Below the pieces are notes generated by a model that saw nothing but the letters and a program-made list of their open reading frames with translations, was not told the origin of the DNA and did not search any database. The position numbers were made by a program, and so were the translations under genes. A DNA stretch of 64,000 nt, from contig NZ_CP048437.1 in assembly GCF_010509575.1 (NCBI RefSeq), positions 1,240,001-1,304,000 of the forward strand. Direction: 5' to 3'. Positions 8,008-15,297 of this stretch are shown piece by piece; the stretch's first letter is position 1, and the number at the start of each line of letters is the position of its first letter. This DNA comes from Faecalibacterium duncaniae. GTDB taxonomy: Bacteria > Bacillota > Clostridia > Oscillospirales > Ruminococcaceae.

Positions 8008-8050
8008 TTAGCACTCTACTATTGACATTGCTAATTAACGGTGCTATAAC
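8008..8050 (+). promoter_or_regulatory. CIRCE-like operator overlapping the hsp20 promoter
   Basis: TTAGCACTC, nine bases, CATTGCTAA (8008-8034) is the HrcA operator CIRCE with two mismatches in the second arm. A consensus TTGACA (8022-8027) lies inside it, with TATAAC 17 bases on (8045-8050). HrcA bound here would cover the -35 region. The 120-base leader before the gene holds no other element that I recognise. Confidence 0.8.
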
Positions 8051-8169
8051 AGTGGCGTGCTCAGGAGGAAGGGCAAAAGGAGAGCCGCTAGGCTCCCCGG
8101 AAAGCCCTTCTGAATGGGCGCTTCAGATTTTTTGCCCCGACCCGAACGCCGGGATTGGAGGAATGATTT

Positions 8170-8634
8170 ATGCTTATGCCGACTGTTTTCCATGAAAACC
8201 TGTTCGATGATTTCTTCGATCCGTTCTGGAATGACGCTGCACTGGAACGTATGATGAACCGTGAGGCGCGTGATACCTTTGGTAAGCGCGGTGCAAACAT
8301 GATGAAGACCGATGTCAAACAGACGGACAACGGCTACGAAGTAGCGGTTGATCTGCCGGGCTGCAAGAAGGAAGACGTTCAGATGGATCTGAACGACGGC
8401 TACCTGACCATTCAGGCAGTGCGCAGCCACAGCAATGACGAAAAGGATCAGAAGGGTCGCTATCTGCGGCGCGAGACCTTCTCCGGCACCTGTGCACGCA
8501 GTTTCTACGTGGGCGATGTGAAGAAGGAAGACATCCATGCAAAGTTCGAGGATGGCGTCCTGCATGTTGAGCTGCCTGCTCCTCAGCAGACGAAGGCTTT
8601 GCCTGAGAACCCGAATCTGATTGAAATCGAGTAA
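8170..8634 (+). CDS. Hsp20/alpha-crystallin small heat-shock protein
   Basis: 154 residues: a short N-terminal arm rich in Phe and Asp (FDDFFDPFWND), an alpha-crystallin beta-sandwich (about 40-135, with VAVDLPGCKKEDVQ and FEDGVLHVELP, the conserved GxLxxxxP element) and a short C-terminal tail with LIEIE in place of the usual IxI. Such proteins are ATP-independent holdases in the cytoplasm that bind unfolding proteins. GGAGGA precedes the ATG. It is a single-gene unit with its own CIRCE-type operator and terminator, so it should be induced by heat or misfolding through HrcA. Confidence 0.9.
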   Translation: MLMPTVFHENLFDDFFDPFWNDAALERMMNREARDTFGKRGANMMKTDVKQTDNGYEVAVDLPGCKKEDVQMDLNDGYLTIQAVRSHSNDEKDQKGRYLRRETFSGTCARSFYVGDVKKEDIHAKFEDGVLHVELPAPQQTKALPENPNLIEIE

Positions 8635-8673
8635 AATGCCGGTCGTGTGTGCCAAGTCACACACGCACATAAG

Positions 8674-8715
8674 ATGGTCCCGGAGAGCTGCAACAAGCCC
8701 TCCGGGGCCATTTTT
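8674..8715 (+). terminator. intrinsic terminator after hsp20
   Basis: ATGGTCCCGGAG pairs with CTCCGGGGCCAT, followed by TTTTTG. Confidence 0.85.
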
Positions 8716-8808
8716 GTTTCCTGATATCTTTTCCGCAGAGAGAGATCATGGTATACTGAGAACGACAACTCGGGATTTGTGCGACCGATTACAGGAAGGA
8801 GAAGGATA

Positions 8809-9276
8809 ATGGCTATCACATTAAAGAAAGCAACGAGAGAAGATATAGAAACCATCTGGAAAATGCAAGTAGAGGCATTTACAGAGCTTTTAGATAAATA
8901 TCAAGATTTCGATATGAGTCCGGCAACTGAAAGCTTAGAAAAAATAATCGCTAAATTTGAACAGCCTTGGACAACTTATTATTATATCGTTGAGAATGAT
9001 ATAGTTGTTGGTGCAGTACGAATAGTTAATAAAAACGATGGAAGTAGAAAAAGAATTTCGCCAATTTGGATTATGGGTGAATTTCGCAATAAAGGATATG
9101 CTCAACAAGCAATGATTGAACTTGAAAATATATATGGTTCTGACCATTGGTGTTTGGATACAATTTTACAAGAAAAGGGAAATCTACATCTATATGAGAA
9201 AATGGGATATGTTCAAACTGGAAAGGTTGAGCATATAAACGAAAAAATGGATATAGTATTCTATGAAAAAAATTGA
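8809..9276 (+). CDS. GNAT family N-acetyltransferase
   Basis: 155 residues with the GNAT fold: an N-terminal ATREDIETIWKMQVEAF, the central strand (DIVVGAVRIV), the acetyl-CoA pyrophosphate loop reduced to GEFRNKGYAQQAM, and a C-terminal HLYEKMGYVQTGKVEH. It would transfer an acetyl group from acetyl-CoA to an amine of an unknown acceptor. The ATG at 8809 has AAGGAGAAGGA just upstream. The gene is far more AT-rich than its surroundings, which indicates recent acquisition, and its last codons overlap a pentapeptide-repeat remnant. Confidence 0.85.
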   Translation: MAITLKKATREDIETIWKMQVEAFTELLDKYQDFDMSPATESLEKIIAKFEQPWTTYYYIVENDIVVGAVRIVNKNDGSRKRISPIWIMGEFRNKGYAQQAMIELENIYGSDHWCLDTILQEKGNLHLYEKMGYVQTGKVEHINEKMDIVFYEKN

Positions 9277-9547
9277 CGAAGAAATCAGACAGACAACTTC
9301 TGGTTTATCAAAGAAGAAAACTGAGATCGTGGGTTCCATGTTTGCCAAGTGCGAGATGCAGATGGTGAATTTCATGGGCACAGAGCTGCACGAAACGGAA
9401 TTTTACCAGTGTGATCTGCGGAAAGCCGACTTCCGGGATGCCACAGGCTATAAGGTGGATATTCTGGGCAGCCGCCTGAAGGATGCGAAATTCTCGCTGC
9501 CGGAGGCCGTGAATCTGCTGGCAGACCTGAAGATCAAGCTGTCCTGA
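9263..9547 (+). pseudogene. pentapeptide-repeat protein, C-terminal remnant
   Basis: 94 codons open from an ATG inside the GNAT gene. From about residue 33 the sequence shows pentapeptide-repeat steps (VNFMGTELHETEFYQCDLRK, ADFRD) and an ending usual for these right-handed beta-helices (AVNLLADLKIKLS). Full members have about 200 residues, so only the last coils remain. The GC content changes sharply at about 9300, marking the join with the AT-rich acetyltransferase. The product is probably not functional. Confidence 0.55.
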
Positions 9548-9553
9548 ACGAGT

Positions 9554-9607
9554 CCTCTGCCACGGCAGCCGGTCACCCTCTCCATTGACGGGAAAATTCT
9601 GAATTGA
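9554..9607 (+). pseudogene. degenerate copy of the ferredoxin gene 3' end
   Basis: This frame reads PLPRQPVTLSIDGKILN and stops. It matches the last residues of the ferredoxin-type protein at 6126-6845 (PWQVVTISIDGKILD), and the DNA agrees closely. Only the tail is present, so it is a scar of a former duplicate or of a recombination event. Confidence 0.6.
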
Positions 9608-9642
9608 GGAAAGCGCTTTAACGCGGGATTTTTATAAACCCC

Positions 9643-9690
9643 AAAGGGAGTTCTGCTCGGACGTTCGTCCGTAACGGAACTCCCTTTTTT
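9643..9690 (+). terminator. intrinsic terminator
   Basis: AAAGGGAGTTC pairs with GAACTCCCTTT around an inner CGGAC/GTCCG hairpin and is followed by a run of T. It separates the remnant region from the next transcription unit. Confidence 0.8.
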
Positions 9691-9721
9691 GAAAGACACA
9701 ATTTTTTAACATCCCTTTCCG

Positions 9722-9750
9722 TTTACACCCCGGCGAAAGAAGTGTATAAT
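9722..9750 (+). promoter_or_regulatory. promoter of the VanY-like/M16/lgt cluster
   Basis: TTTACA and TATAAT spaced by 17 bases, 60 bases before the ATG of the VanY-like gene. Confidence 0.7.
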
Positions 9751-9810
9751 AAAATAATGTAATTGTGCGGCTGTGCATTGCGAAATGATGTGAGAAGGGA
9801 ACCGATATCG

Positions 9811-10623
9811 ATGAACCAAAACAAGCAAGCGCCCCGGCGGCGGATGACCCGGCGGGAGTGGAGGATCCGGCGCTGCCTGCGTCTGGCACGGAACTGGGCC
9901 GTGTTTCTGGCGGCCTGCGGCGCGGCTGTTGCCCTGATGACCAGCGGCATTTTATGGCTGCTGCCCAAGGCCCACGCCCTGATCGCGGGGCCGGAGACCT
10001 TTGTGGCCAGAAACTACGATGGCACCGAATACCAGCTGAACCTTGCCGATGCCCGGCTGGTGCTGGTGAACGGGAATCTGCCGCTGGACGCAGAGCCTGC
10101 CCCGGCCCTTGCGGTGGCGGATGATGCCACGGGCCAGCAGCTGGAAGCGGAAGCCGCAGAGCAGTACCGCGCCATGGCGGCAGCTGCGGCGGCAGACGGT
10201 ATCACGCTGGAACTGGTGACGGGCTATCAGGATGTTTCCGCACGGGAAGCGGCCTTTGATGCCCGGAAGCAGGTGTATCTGGAAAAGGGGCTTTCCGAAG
10301 AGGAGGCAGCGGCCTATGCCGCCTGCGTCTGCCCTCCGGCCAATGCCAGCGAGCAGGCCACCGGCTATGCGGCGGACATTCTCAGCCCGGACTGCACCGA
10401 AAAGACCACCCGCTTTGCCGATACCCGCGCCTACGAGTGGCTGACCGCCTACGCTGCGGAGTATGGCTTTGTCCTCCGCTGGCCGGAGGAGCGGCAGGCC
10501 GCCACCGGCATGGTATACGAGCCCTGGCACTGGCGCTATGTGGGGGTGGAAAATGCCCTCGCCATCCGCGCGTCCGGGCTCTCGCTGGAGGAGTTCCTTG
10601 CACTGGAGCGCACAAAGCTGTAA
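9811..10623 (+). CDS. membrane-anchored VanY-type D-Ala-D-Ala carboxypeptidase family protein, zinc site altered
   Basis: 270 residues: basic N-terminus, one membrane helix (about 31-52), then an extracellular domain of the VanY/peptidase M15 family that normally trims D-Ala from peptidoglycan stem peptides. The second metal motif is intact (EPWHWR, residues 237-242, with the catalytic Glu and zinc-binding His). The first, usually SxHxxGxAxD, reads SEQATGYAAD (180-189): Asp189 is kept but the zinc-binding His is Gln182. The enzyme may therefore be inactive or bind metal differently. The ATG at 9811 follows GAAGGGA; an upstream frame to 9763 has no ribosome site. It heads a run with the two M16 genes and lgt. 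Confidence 0.75.
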   Translation: MNQNKQAPRRRMTRREWRIRRCLRLARNWAVFLAACGAAVALMTSGILWLLPKAHALIAGPETFVARNYDGTEYQLNLADARLVLVNGNLPLDAEPAPALAVADDATGQQLEAEAAEQYRAMAAAAAADGITLELVTGYQDVSAREAAFDARKQVYLEKGLSEEEAAAYAACVCPPANASEQATGYAADILSPDCTEKTTRFADTRAYEWLTAYAAEYGFVLRWPEERQAATGMVYEPWHWRYVGVENALAIRASGLSLEEFLALERTKL

Positions 10624-10642
10624 CAAAAAAGGAGAACGACTG

Positions 10643-11926
10643 TTGAGACGAACCGAGATCGCGCCCGGGGTCCATCTTTCCTGGGACCCGGCGCAGAAAT
10701 TCAACCGCTGCCGGATCAGCATCCACTTTGCGTTTCCGGCACGGCGGGAGACGGCAACCGCCCACGCCCTGCTGCCTCTGTTGATGGAGCGGGGCTATGC
10801 GGATTGCCCGGATATGACCCAGATGACCAAAAAGCTTGCCCGGCTGTACGGCGCGGACCTGACCGTGGATGCCCGCCCGCTGGGTGCAAACCACAACCTC
10901 TGCGTCAGTGTGACCGGCATCAAGGACCGCTTTGCACTGGAGGGCGAGGCCCTGACTCGGGAGTATGCCGCGTTGGCGCTGGGCACGGCGTTCCATCCCT
11001 ATTTTGTGGGCGGTGTGTTTGACCCGGAGGCGGTCGCCATCGAAAAGCAGATGCTGAAAAAGGCGCTGGAGGATGAGATCAACGAAAAGCGCATCTACTG
11101 CCAGCGGCAGGCCAACCGGGAGTTCTTTGGGAGCAGCCCCGCCGGCATCCGGCAGGAGGGCTATCTGGACGAGGTGGACGGTCTGACCCCGGAGACGCTG
11201 ACAGAGGCTTATCGTGAGATGCTCCGCACCGCCAGCATTGAGCTGCTGGTGCTGGGCTGCGGGGAAGCGGAGACCGAGCAGGTGAAGCAGGCCCTGCTGG
11301 AAGAGCTTTCCCACATCGGGCGGGCCCCGCTGCCATTGTGCGAGAACCTTGCCATGCCCCGGCAGGATGCCGTGCGCAGGGTAGAGTGCTTTGATACGGT
11401 GCAGGCCAAGCTCTGCATGCTGTTCACGCTGGGCGTGCCCATGCGCCCCGACCAGATGGCGGCGGTGCGGCTTGCCATGGCGCTGTATGGCGGCAGTGTG
11501 ACCAGCCGCCTGTTCCTGAACGTGCGGGAACGGGATCATCTGTGCTATTACTGCTCGTCCAGCTTCCAGAGCTTTACCGGGAGCATGGCTGTGAACAGCG
11601 GCGTGGAGCACGCCGACGCGGCCCGGGCCGAAAAAGCGATCCTGAAGGAGCTGGATGACCTGCGCAGCGGCCCCATCACGGCTGAGGAACTTGAGGACTG
11701 CCGCCGCTCCCTGCTGAGCGGGATGGCGGGTATTGAGGATACGCTGGGCGGCATTGAGACCTGGTATTACATGGAGGTGCTGCGGGGCGGCCCGGTGCAG
11801 ACCCCGGACGATGCCCGCGCGGCCCTGCAGGCTGTGACCGAGGAGGATGTCCGCACCGTTCTGCGGCAGCTGACCCTTTCAGTCAGCTATCTTCTGACCC
11901 GAGAGGAGGAGAGCGCCCATGCCTGA
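10643..11926 (+). CDS. M16 family peptidase-like protein (YmfF type, non-catalytic)
   Basis: 427 residues, starting with TTG at 10643 behind AAAGGAG; no ATG fits the family start. It has the two M16 half-domains, but where active members have HxxEH it reads HALLPLLMERG, so the zinc site is absent. In Bacillus the comparable pair YmfF (inactive) and YmfH (active) is linked to modification of elongation factor P, and other such pairs process peptides. The C-terminal half contains NVRERDHLCYYCSSSF, the R/Y element of M16 proteins. It overlaps the next gene by eight bases, so the two are probably made together as a heterodimer. Confidence 0.8.
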   Translation: MRRTEIAPGVHLSWDPAQKFNRCRISIHFAFPARRETATAHALLPLLMERGYADCPDMTQMTKKLARLYGADLTVDARPLGANHNLCVSVTGIKDRFALEGEALTREYAALALGTAFHPYFVGGVFDPEAVAIEKQMLKKALEDEINEKRIYCQRQANREFFGSSPAGIRQEGYLDEVDGLTPETLTEAYREMLRTASIELLVLGCGEAETEQVKQALLEELSHIGRAPLPLCENLAMPRQDAVRRVECFDTVQAKLCMLFTLGVPMRPDQMAAVRLAMALYGGSVTSRLFLNVRERDHLCYYCSSSFQSFTGSMAVNSGVEHADAARAEKAILKELDDLRSGPITAEELEDCRRSLLSGMAGIEDTLGGIETWYYMEVLRGGPVQTPDDARAALQAVTEEDVRTVLRQLTLSVSYLLTREEESAHA

Positions 11927-13238
11927 ACAGAACACGAACCGTGCCCTGACCGAGGCCGCCGCCGATGAGTGGAAGGTGCTGCCCTCGGGCCTGACGGTGC
12001 TGGTGCGGCCCATGCCGGGCTATTCCGGCACTCATGTCATCTATGCCACCCGCTTTGGCTCCATCGACCGGGATTTCCGGGTGGACGGCAGGGAAGTGCA
12101 CCTGCCCGCCGGTGTGGCGCATTTTCTGGAACACAAGATGTTTGAGGATGAGGACGGCGATGCCTTTGCAAAGTTCGCCAAGACCGGTGCCAATGCCAAT
12201 GCCTTTACCAGCTTTGACCGCACCTGCTACCTGTTTACCGCCACCGAGCAGCTGGACGAAAGCCTGGATGTGCTGCTGGGCATGGTGGGCCGGCCCTACT
12301 TTACTGAGCAGACCATCGCCAAGGAGCAGGGCATCATCGGGCAGGAGATCAAAATGTATGATGACAGCGCCGACTGGCGGCTCATCACCGGCCTGTGCGA
12401 GTGCCTGTATCACAGCCACCCCATCCGCAGCGACATTGCGGGCACGGTGGAAAGCATTGCAGAGATCACGCCGGAGATGCTGTACGACTGCTGCAAGGCG
12501 TTCTATGCCCCCAACAACATGGTGCTGGCCGCCGCAGGCAGCACCAGCATGGAGCAGATCCTGGCGGCCTGTGCGCGCCACGGCCTGATGGAAGCGCGCC
12601 CGGTGGAGCGGGTGCAGCGGCTCTGGACAGAGGAACCCATGACGCTGGCCGCTGCCGAAAAGACCATTACAATGCCGGTGTCCAAGCCCTGCTTCGGCAT
12701 CGGCTTCAAGGAGCAGCCGCTGCAGCATGACGACCTGCGCAGCGAGATCCTGTATGACCTCATCCTCTGCTGCATCTCTGGCGGCATGTCGAGGCTCTAC
12801 CGGAAGCTCTATGATGAGGGCCTGACCAATCCCGGCTTTGGCGGGGAGGTGCTCCGGGTGGACGGTTGCTGCTGCATCCTGTTCACCGGCGAGAGCGATG
12901 TGCCCGACACCGTGAAGCAGCTGCTGCTGGAGGAGATCCGGCGCATCCGTGCTGAGGGCGTGGACCGGGAGATCTTTACCCTGTGCAAGAATGAAAAATA
13001 CGGCCAGCTGATCGAAAATCTGGAGAACGTGGAGGACTCGGCCAGCCAGATGGCAGACTTTGCCCTCAGCGGCCAGACCGTGGCCCAGCAGATCGCCACG
13101 CTGGCGGCGCTGACGGCAGAGGATGCCGACGCAGCGCTGCAGAAGATCCTGAGCGAGGAGCGGATGGCTGTGATGTACATCCAGCCCGACGGCACGGCCG
13201 GGGAAGAGCCGGACGATGAGGAGGAGATGGAAGAATGA
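11919..13238 (+). CDS. M16 family zinc metallopeptidase (YmfH type, catalytic)
   Basis: 439 residues. The inverted zinc motif is present as GVAHFLEHKMFED (HxxEH about residues 67-71), followed by the downstream GANANAFTSFDRTCYLFT and a distal acidic ligand region; the C-terminal half has KLYDEGLTNPGFGG. This is the active partner of the preceding inactive subunit; the pair resembles YmfF-YmfH of Bacillus and the two subunits of peptide-processing M16 proteases. It is cytoplasmic, with no signal peptide. Its stop overlaps the lgt start by four bases (ATGA), which implies translational coupling. Confidence 0.85.
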   Translation: MPEQNTNRALTEAAADEWKVLPSGLTVLVRPMPGYSGTHVIYATRFGSIDRDFRVDGREVHLPAGVAHFLEHKMFEDEDGDAFAKFAKTGANANAFTSFDRTCYLFTATEQLDESLDVLLGMVGRPYFTEQTIAKEQGIIGQEIKMYDDSADWRLITGLCECLYHSHPIRSDIAGTVESIAEITPEMLYDCCKAFYAPNNMVLAAAGSTSMEQILAACARHGLMEARPVERVQRLWTEEPMTLAAAEKTITMPVSKPCFGIGFKEQPLQHDDLRSEILYDLILCCISGGMSRLYRKLYDEGLTNPGFGGEVLRVDGCCCILFTGESDVPDTVKQLLLEEIRRIRAEGVDREIFTLCKNEKYGQLIENLENVEDSASQMADFALSGQTVAQQIATLAALTAEDADAALQKILSEERMAVMYIQPDGTAGEEPDDEEEMEE

Positions 13239-14293
13239 CGAATCTGGTGCAGTTTCCGGGGCTGGGGCTGAGCTTTGAGCTTGACCGTGTGGCCTTTTCC
13301 ATCGGAGGCATGAACATTTACTGGTACGGTGTCTGCATTGCCGTGGGCATGTGCCTGGCGCTGGTGTTCGCCTTCCGGCACAGTGTGGAGTTTGGTGTGG
13401 ATGCCGATGCCATGGTGGATGTCATCCTCATCGGCGTGGTCATGGGCATTCTGTGTGCCCGGCTCTACTATGTGGCCCTTTCGCCCTATCAGTACCACAG
13501 CCTGAAAGATGTGCTGGCCATCCGGGATGGCGGTCTTGCCATTTATGGCGGCGTCATCGGGGCCTTTCTGTTCGGAGGTCTGGCCTGCAAGTGGCGGAAG
13601 GTCCCCATGCTGCCCATGTTTGATCTGGCGGCCATGGGCTTCCTCATCGGGCAGGGCTGCGGCCGCTGGGGCAACTTTTTCAATCAGGAGGCCTTTGGCT
13701 GCAACACCACCCTGCCCTGGGGCATGTACAGCCAGGCGACCCACGATTACCTGACGAGCAGCGTGGTCACGGTGCCCAAAGGTGTGACCATCGACCCGAA
13801 CCTGCCGGTGCATCCCACCTTTTTATATGAGAGCATCTGGTGCTTTGTGGGTCTGTTCTTGCTGGTGCGCTACATCAAAAAGCGCAGGTTTGCAGGGGAT
13901 ATCGCCCTGCGGTACCTCATCTGGTACGGTGCGGGCCGCTTCTGGATCGAAGCCCTCCGCACCGACAGCCTGCTGCTGGTGCCAAGCATCGGCCTGCGGG
14001 TGTCCCAGCTGGTGGCTGGCGTTGCCGTTGTGGGCGGCGTGATCGCCGAGATCCTCCTGACAAGGAAGTTCAGGGACAAGCCCCTGATGGTAGAGCTGCC
14101 TCTGAACAGCGAGAACCGGGCACGGATGAAAAAGCTGGACGGCCCCACCACTTTTGCGGGGACGGACGCTGCTCTGCCGGCCTCTGCATCCCGCGCGGAG
14201 TTCGTTGAGAAAACGGCAGCGTGGAATGAAACCGTAAAGGAAGCGCTGGACCGGCGCGAACACCCGGAAAAGAACGAAAAAAATCCGGAGTAA
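13235..14293 (+). CDS. lgt: prolipoprotein diacylglyceryl transferase
   Basis: 352 residues with about seven membrane helices. It transfers diacylglycerol from phosphatidylglycerol to the lipobox cysteine of prolipoproteins. Lgt signatures are clear: GVCIAVGMCLALVFAFR, the Lgt box GCGRWGNFFNQEAFG (about 143-157) with the essential Arg and Asn, and HPTFLYES with RFWIEALRTDSL near the end. The last 60 residues form a charged tail not common to the family (rich in Glu, Lys, Arg). Start ATG overlaps the M16 gene stop. Confidence 0.95.
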   Translation: MTNLVQFPGLGLSFELDRVAFSIGGMNIYWYGVCIAVGMCLALVFAFRHSVEFGVDADAMVDVILIGVVMGILCARLYYVALSPYQYHSLKDVLAIRDGGLAIYGGVIGAFLFGGLACKWRKVPMLPMFDLAAMGFLIGQGCGRWGNFFNQEAFGCNTTLPWGMYSQATHDYLTSSVVTVPKGVTIDPNLPVHPTFLYESIWCFVGLFLLVRYIKKRRFAGDIALRYLIWYGAGRFWIEALRTDSLLLVPSIGLRVSQLVAGVAVVGGVIAEILLTRKFRDKPLMVELPLNSENRARMKKLDGPTTFAGTDAALPASASRAEFVEKTAAWNETVKEALDRREHPEKNEKNPE

Positions 14294-14307
14294 AGTGCAA
14301 AAAGCCC

Positions 14308-14336
14308 TTGCAAAGCGGACTTTTTTCTGCTATAAT
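14308..14336 (+). promoter_or_regulatory. promoter of rplU-rpmA
   Basis: TTGCAA and TATAAT with 17 bases between. Confidence 0.75.
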
Positions 14337-14342
14337 ATTCTA

Positions 14343-14424
14343 GCCGCATGGTGTGGGCACCGGAAACGGCCCCGTGAGGGCCTGCCTTTACGACCAGCGA
14401 GTACAACGAAAAGGAATGAAACAA
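14343..14424 (+). promoter_or_regulatory. possible L21 autoregulatory leader
   Basis: Between the promoter and the rplU start lies an 80-base leader with pairing potential (GGCCCCGTGAGGGCC) and no ORF. Firmicutes often carry an L21-binding leader at this place, but I could not match a consensus by eye. Confidence 0.3.
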
Positions 14425-14736
14425 ATGTACGCAATCATTGTTACCGGCGGTAAGCAGTACCGCGTGGAGCAGGGCGACATCGTCTACATCGAAAAGCTGG
14501 ACGTTGAGGCCGACTCCGAAGTGAAGTTTGATCAGGTTCTCGCTATTGGCGAGGAGGGTTCTGTCAAGGTTGGCGCTCCCGTTGTTGAGGGCGCTTCCGT
14601 TTCTGCCAAGGTCATCAAGAATGGCAAGGGCAAGAAGCTGAACATCATCACCTATCGCGCAAAGAAGCACAGTGCTCGCCGCATGGGCCATCGTCAGCCC
14701 TACACCAAGGTTGAGATCACTGCGATCAACGGCTAA
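14425..14736 (+). CDS. rplU: 50S ribosomal protein L21
   Basis: 103 residues, standard length. It begins [18 protein letters not shown] and has the 23S rRNA-binding [18 protein letters not shown] near the end. The ATG at 14425 (the Met before Tyr) is eight bases from AAGGA; a Met three codons upstream is in frame but badly spaced. It is followed at 14 bases by rpmA, although the prp gene that sits between the two in most Firmicutes is missing. Confidence 0.97.
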   Translation: MYAIIVTGGKQYRVEQGDIVYIEKLDVEADSEVKFDQVLAIGEEGSVKVGAPVVEGASVSAKVIKNGKGKKLNIITYRAKKHSARRMGHRQPYTKVEITAING

Positions 14737-14750
14737 GGAGGTAAATTACA

Positions 14751-15002
14751 ATGGCACATAAAAAGGGCGTAGGCAGCACCAAGAACGGCCGCGATTCCGC
14801 AGCACAGCGTCTGGGCACCAAGCGTGCAGACGGTCAGTTCGTTCTGGCCGGCAACATCCTGGTTCGTCAGCGTGGCACCCACATCATGCCGGGTGAGAAC
14901 GTTGGCAAGGGCAGCGATGACACCCTGTTTGCTCTGGTTGACGGCACTGTCCGTTTTGAGCGCGTGGGCAAGAGCGGCAAGAAGTGCAGCGTGAAGCAGT
15001 AA
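14751..15002 (+). CDS. rpmA: 50S ribosomal protein L27
   Basis: 83 residues beginning [20 protein letters not shown]. In most Firmicutes L27 is made with an N-terminal extension ending in FFA that the protease Prp removes. Here the protein starts directly at the mature form, as in Gram-negative bacteria, and no prp gene lies between rplU and rpmA. A perfect ribosome site (AAGGAGG) precedes the ATG. The L27 N-terminus reaches the peptidyl-transferase centre. Confidence 0.97.
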   Translation: MAHKKGVGSTKNGRDSAAQRLGTKRADGQFVLAGNILVRQRGTHIMPGENVGKGSDDTLFALVDGTVRFERVGKSGKKCSVKQ

Positions 15003-15028
15003 CTTCTGCCTGAAAAACTGCAACCCGA

Positions 15029-15060
15029 AGAGCCGGACCCTCGTGGCCCGGCTCTTTTTA
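15029..15060 (+). terminator. intrinsic terminator after rpmA
   Basis: GAGCCGG and CCGGCTC arms followed by TTTTTA. Confidence 0.85.
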
Positions 15061-15092
15061 GGTAACGAAAAAGCCTTTTCTGTTTGGAAATC

Positions 15093-15258
15093 AAACCTCT
15101 CAGTCCGCGCTTTGGCGCGGCCAGCTACGAGTTGCGGCTCCCAGCATCTGCTTCGTGTCAAGGTTGACACTCGCATCTTGCTGGCCGCGGCCCCAACAAC
15201 AACTCCCTTAATCCGCCACTGGCGGTGGTCGTTGCCGTTGCCCCTAGTAGGGGAGCTG
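15093..15258. repeat. dispersed palindromic repeat, diverged copy
   Basis: It begins AAACCTCTCAG and ends CCCCTAGTAGGGGAGCTG like the full copies at 16.6, 50.1 and 63.7 kb, but the interior differs. It fills the gap between rpmA and obgE. Confidence 0.65.
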
Positions 15259-15297
15259 AATATAGGTAAAAGGCTTTTTAAGAATAGGAGGGGCTGT

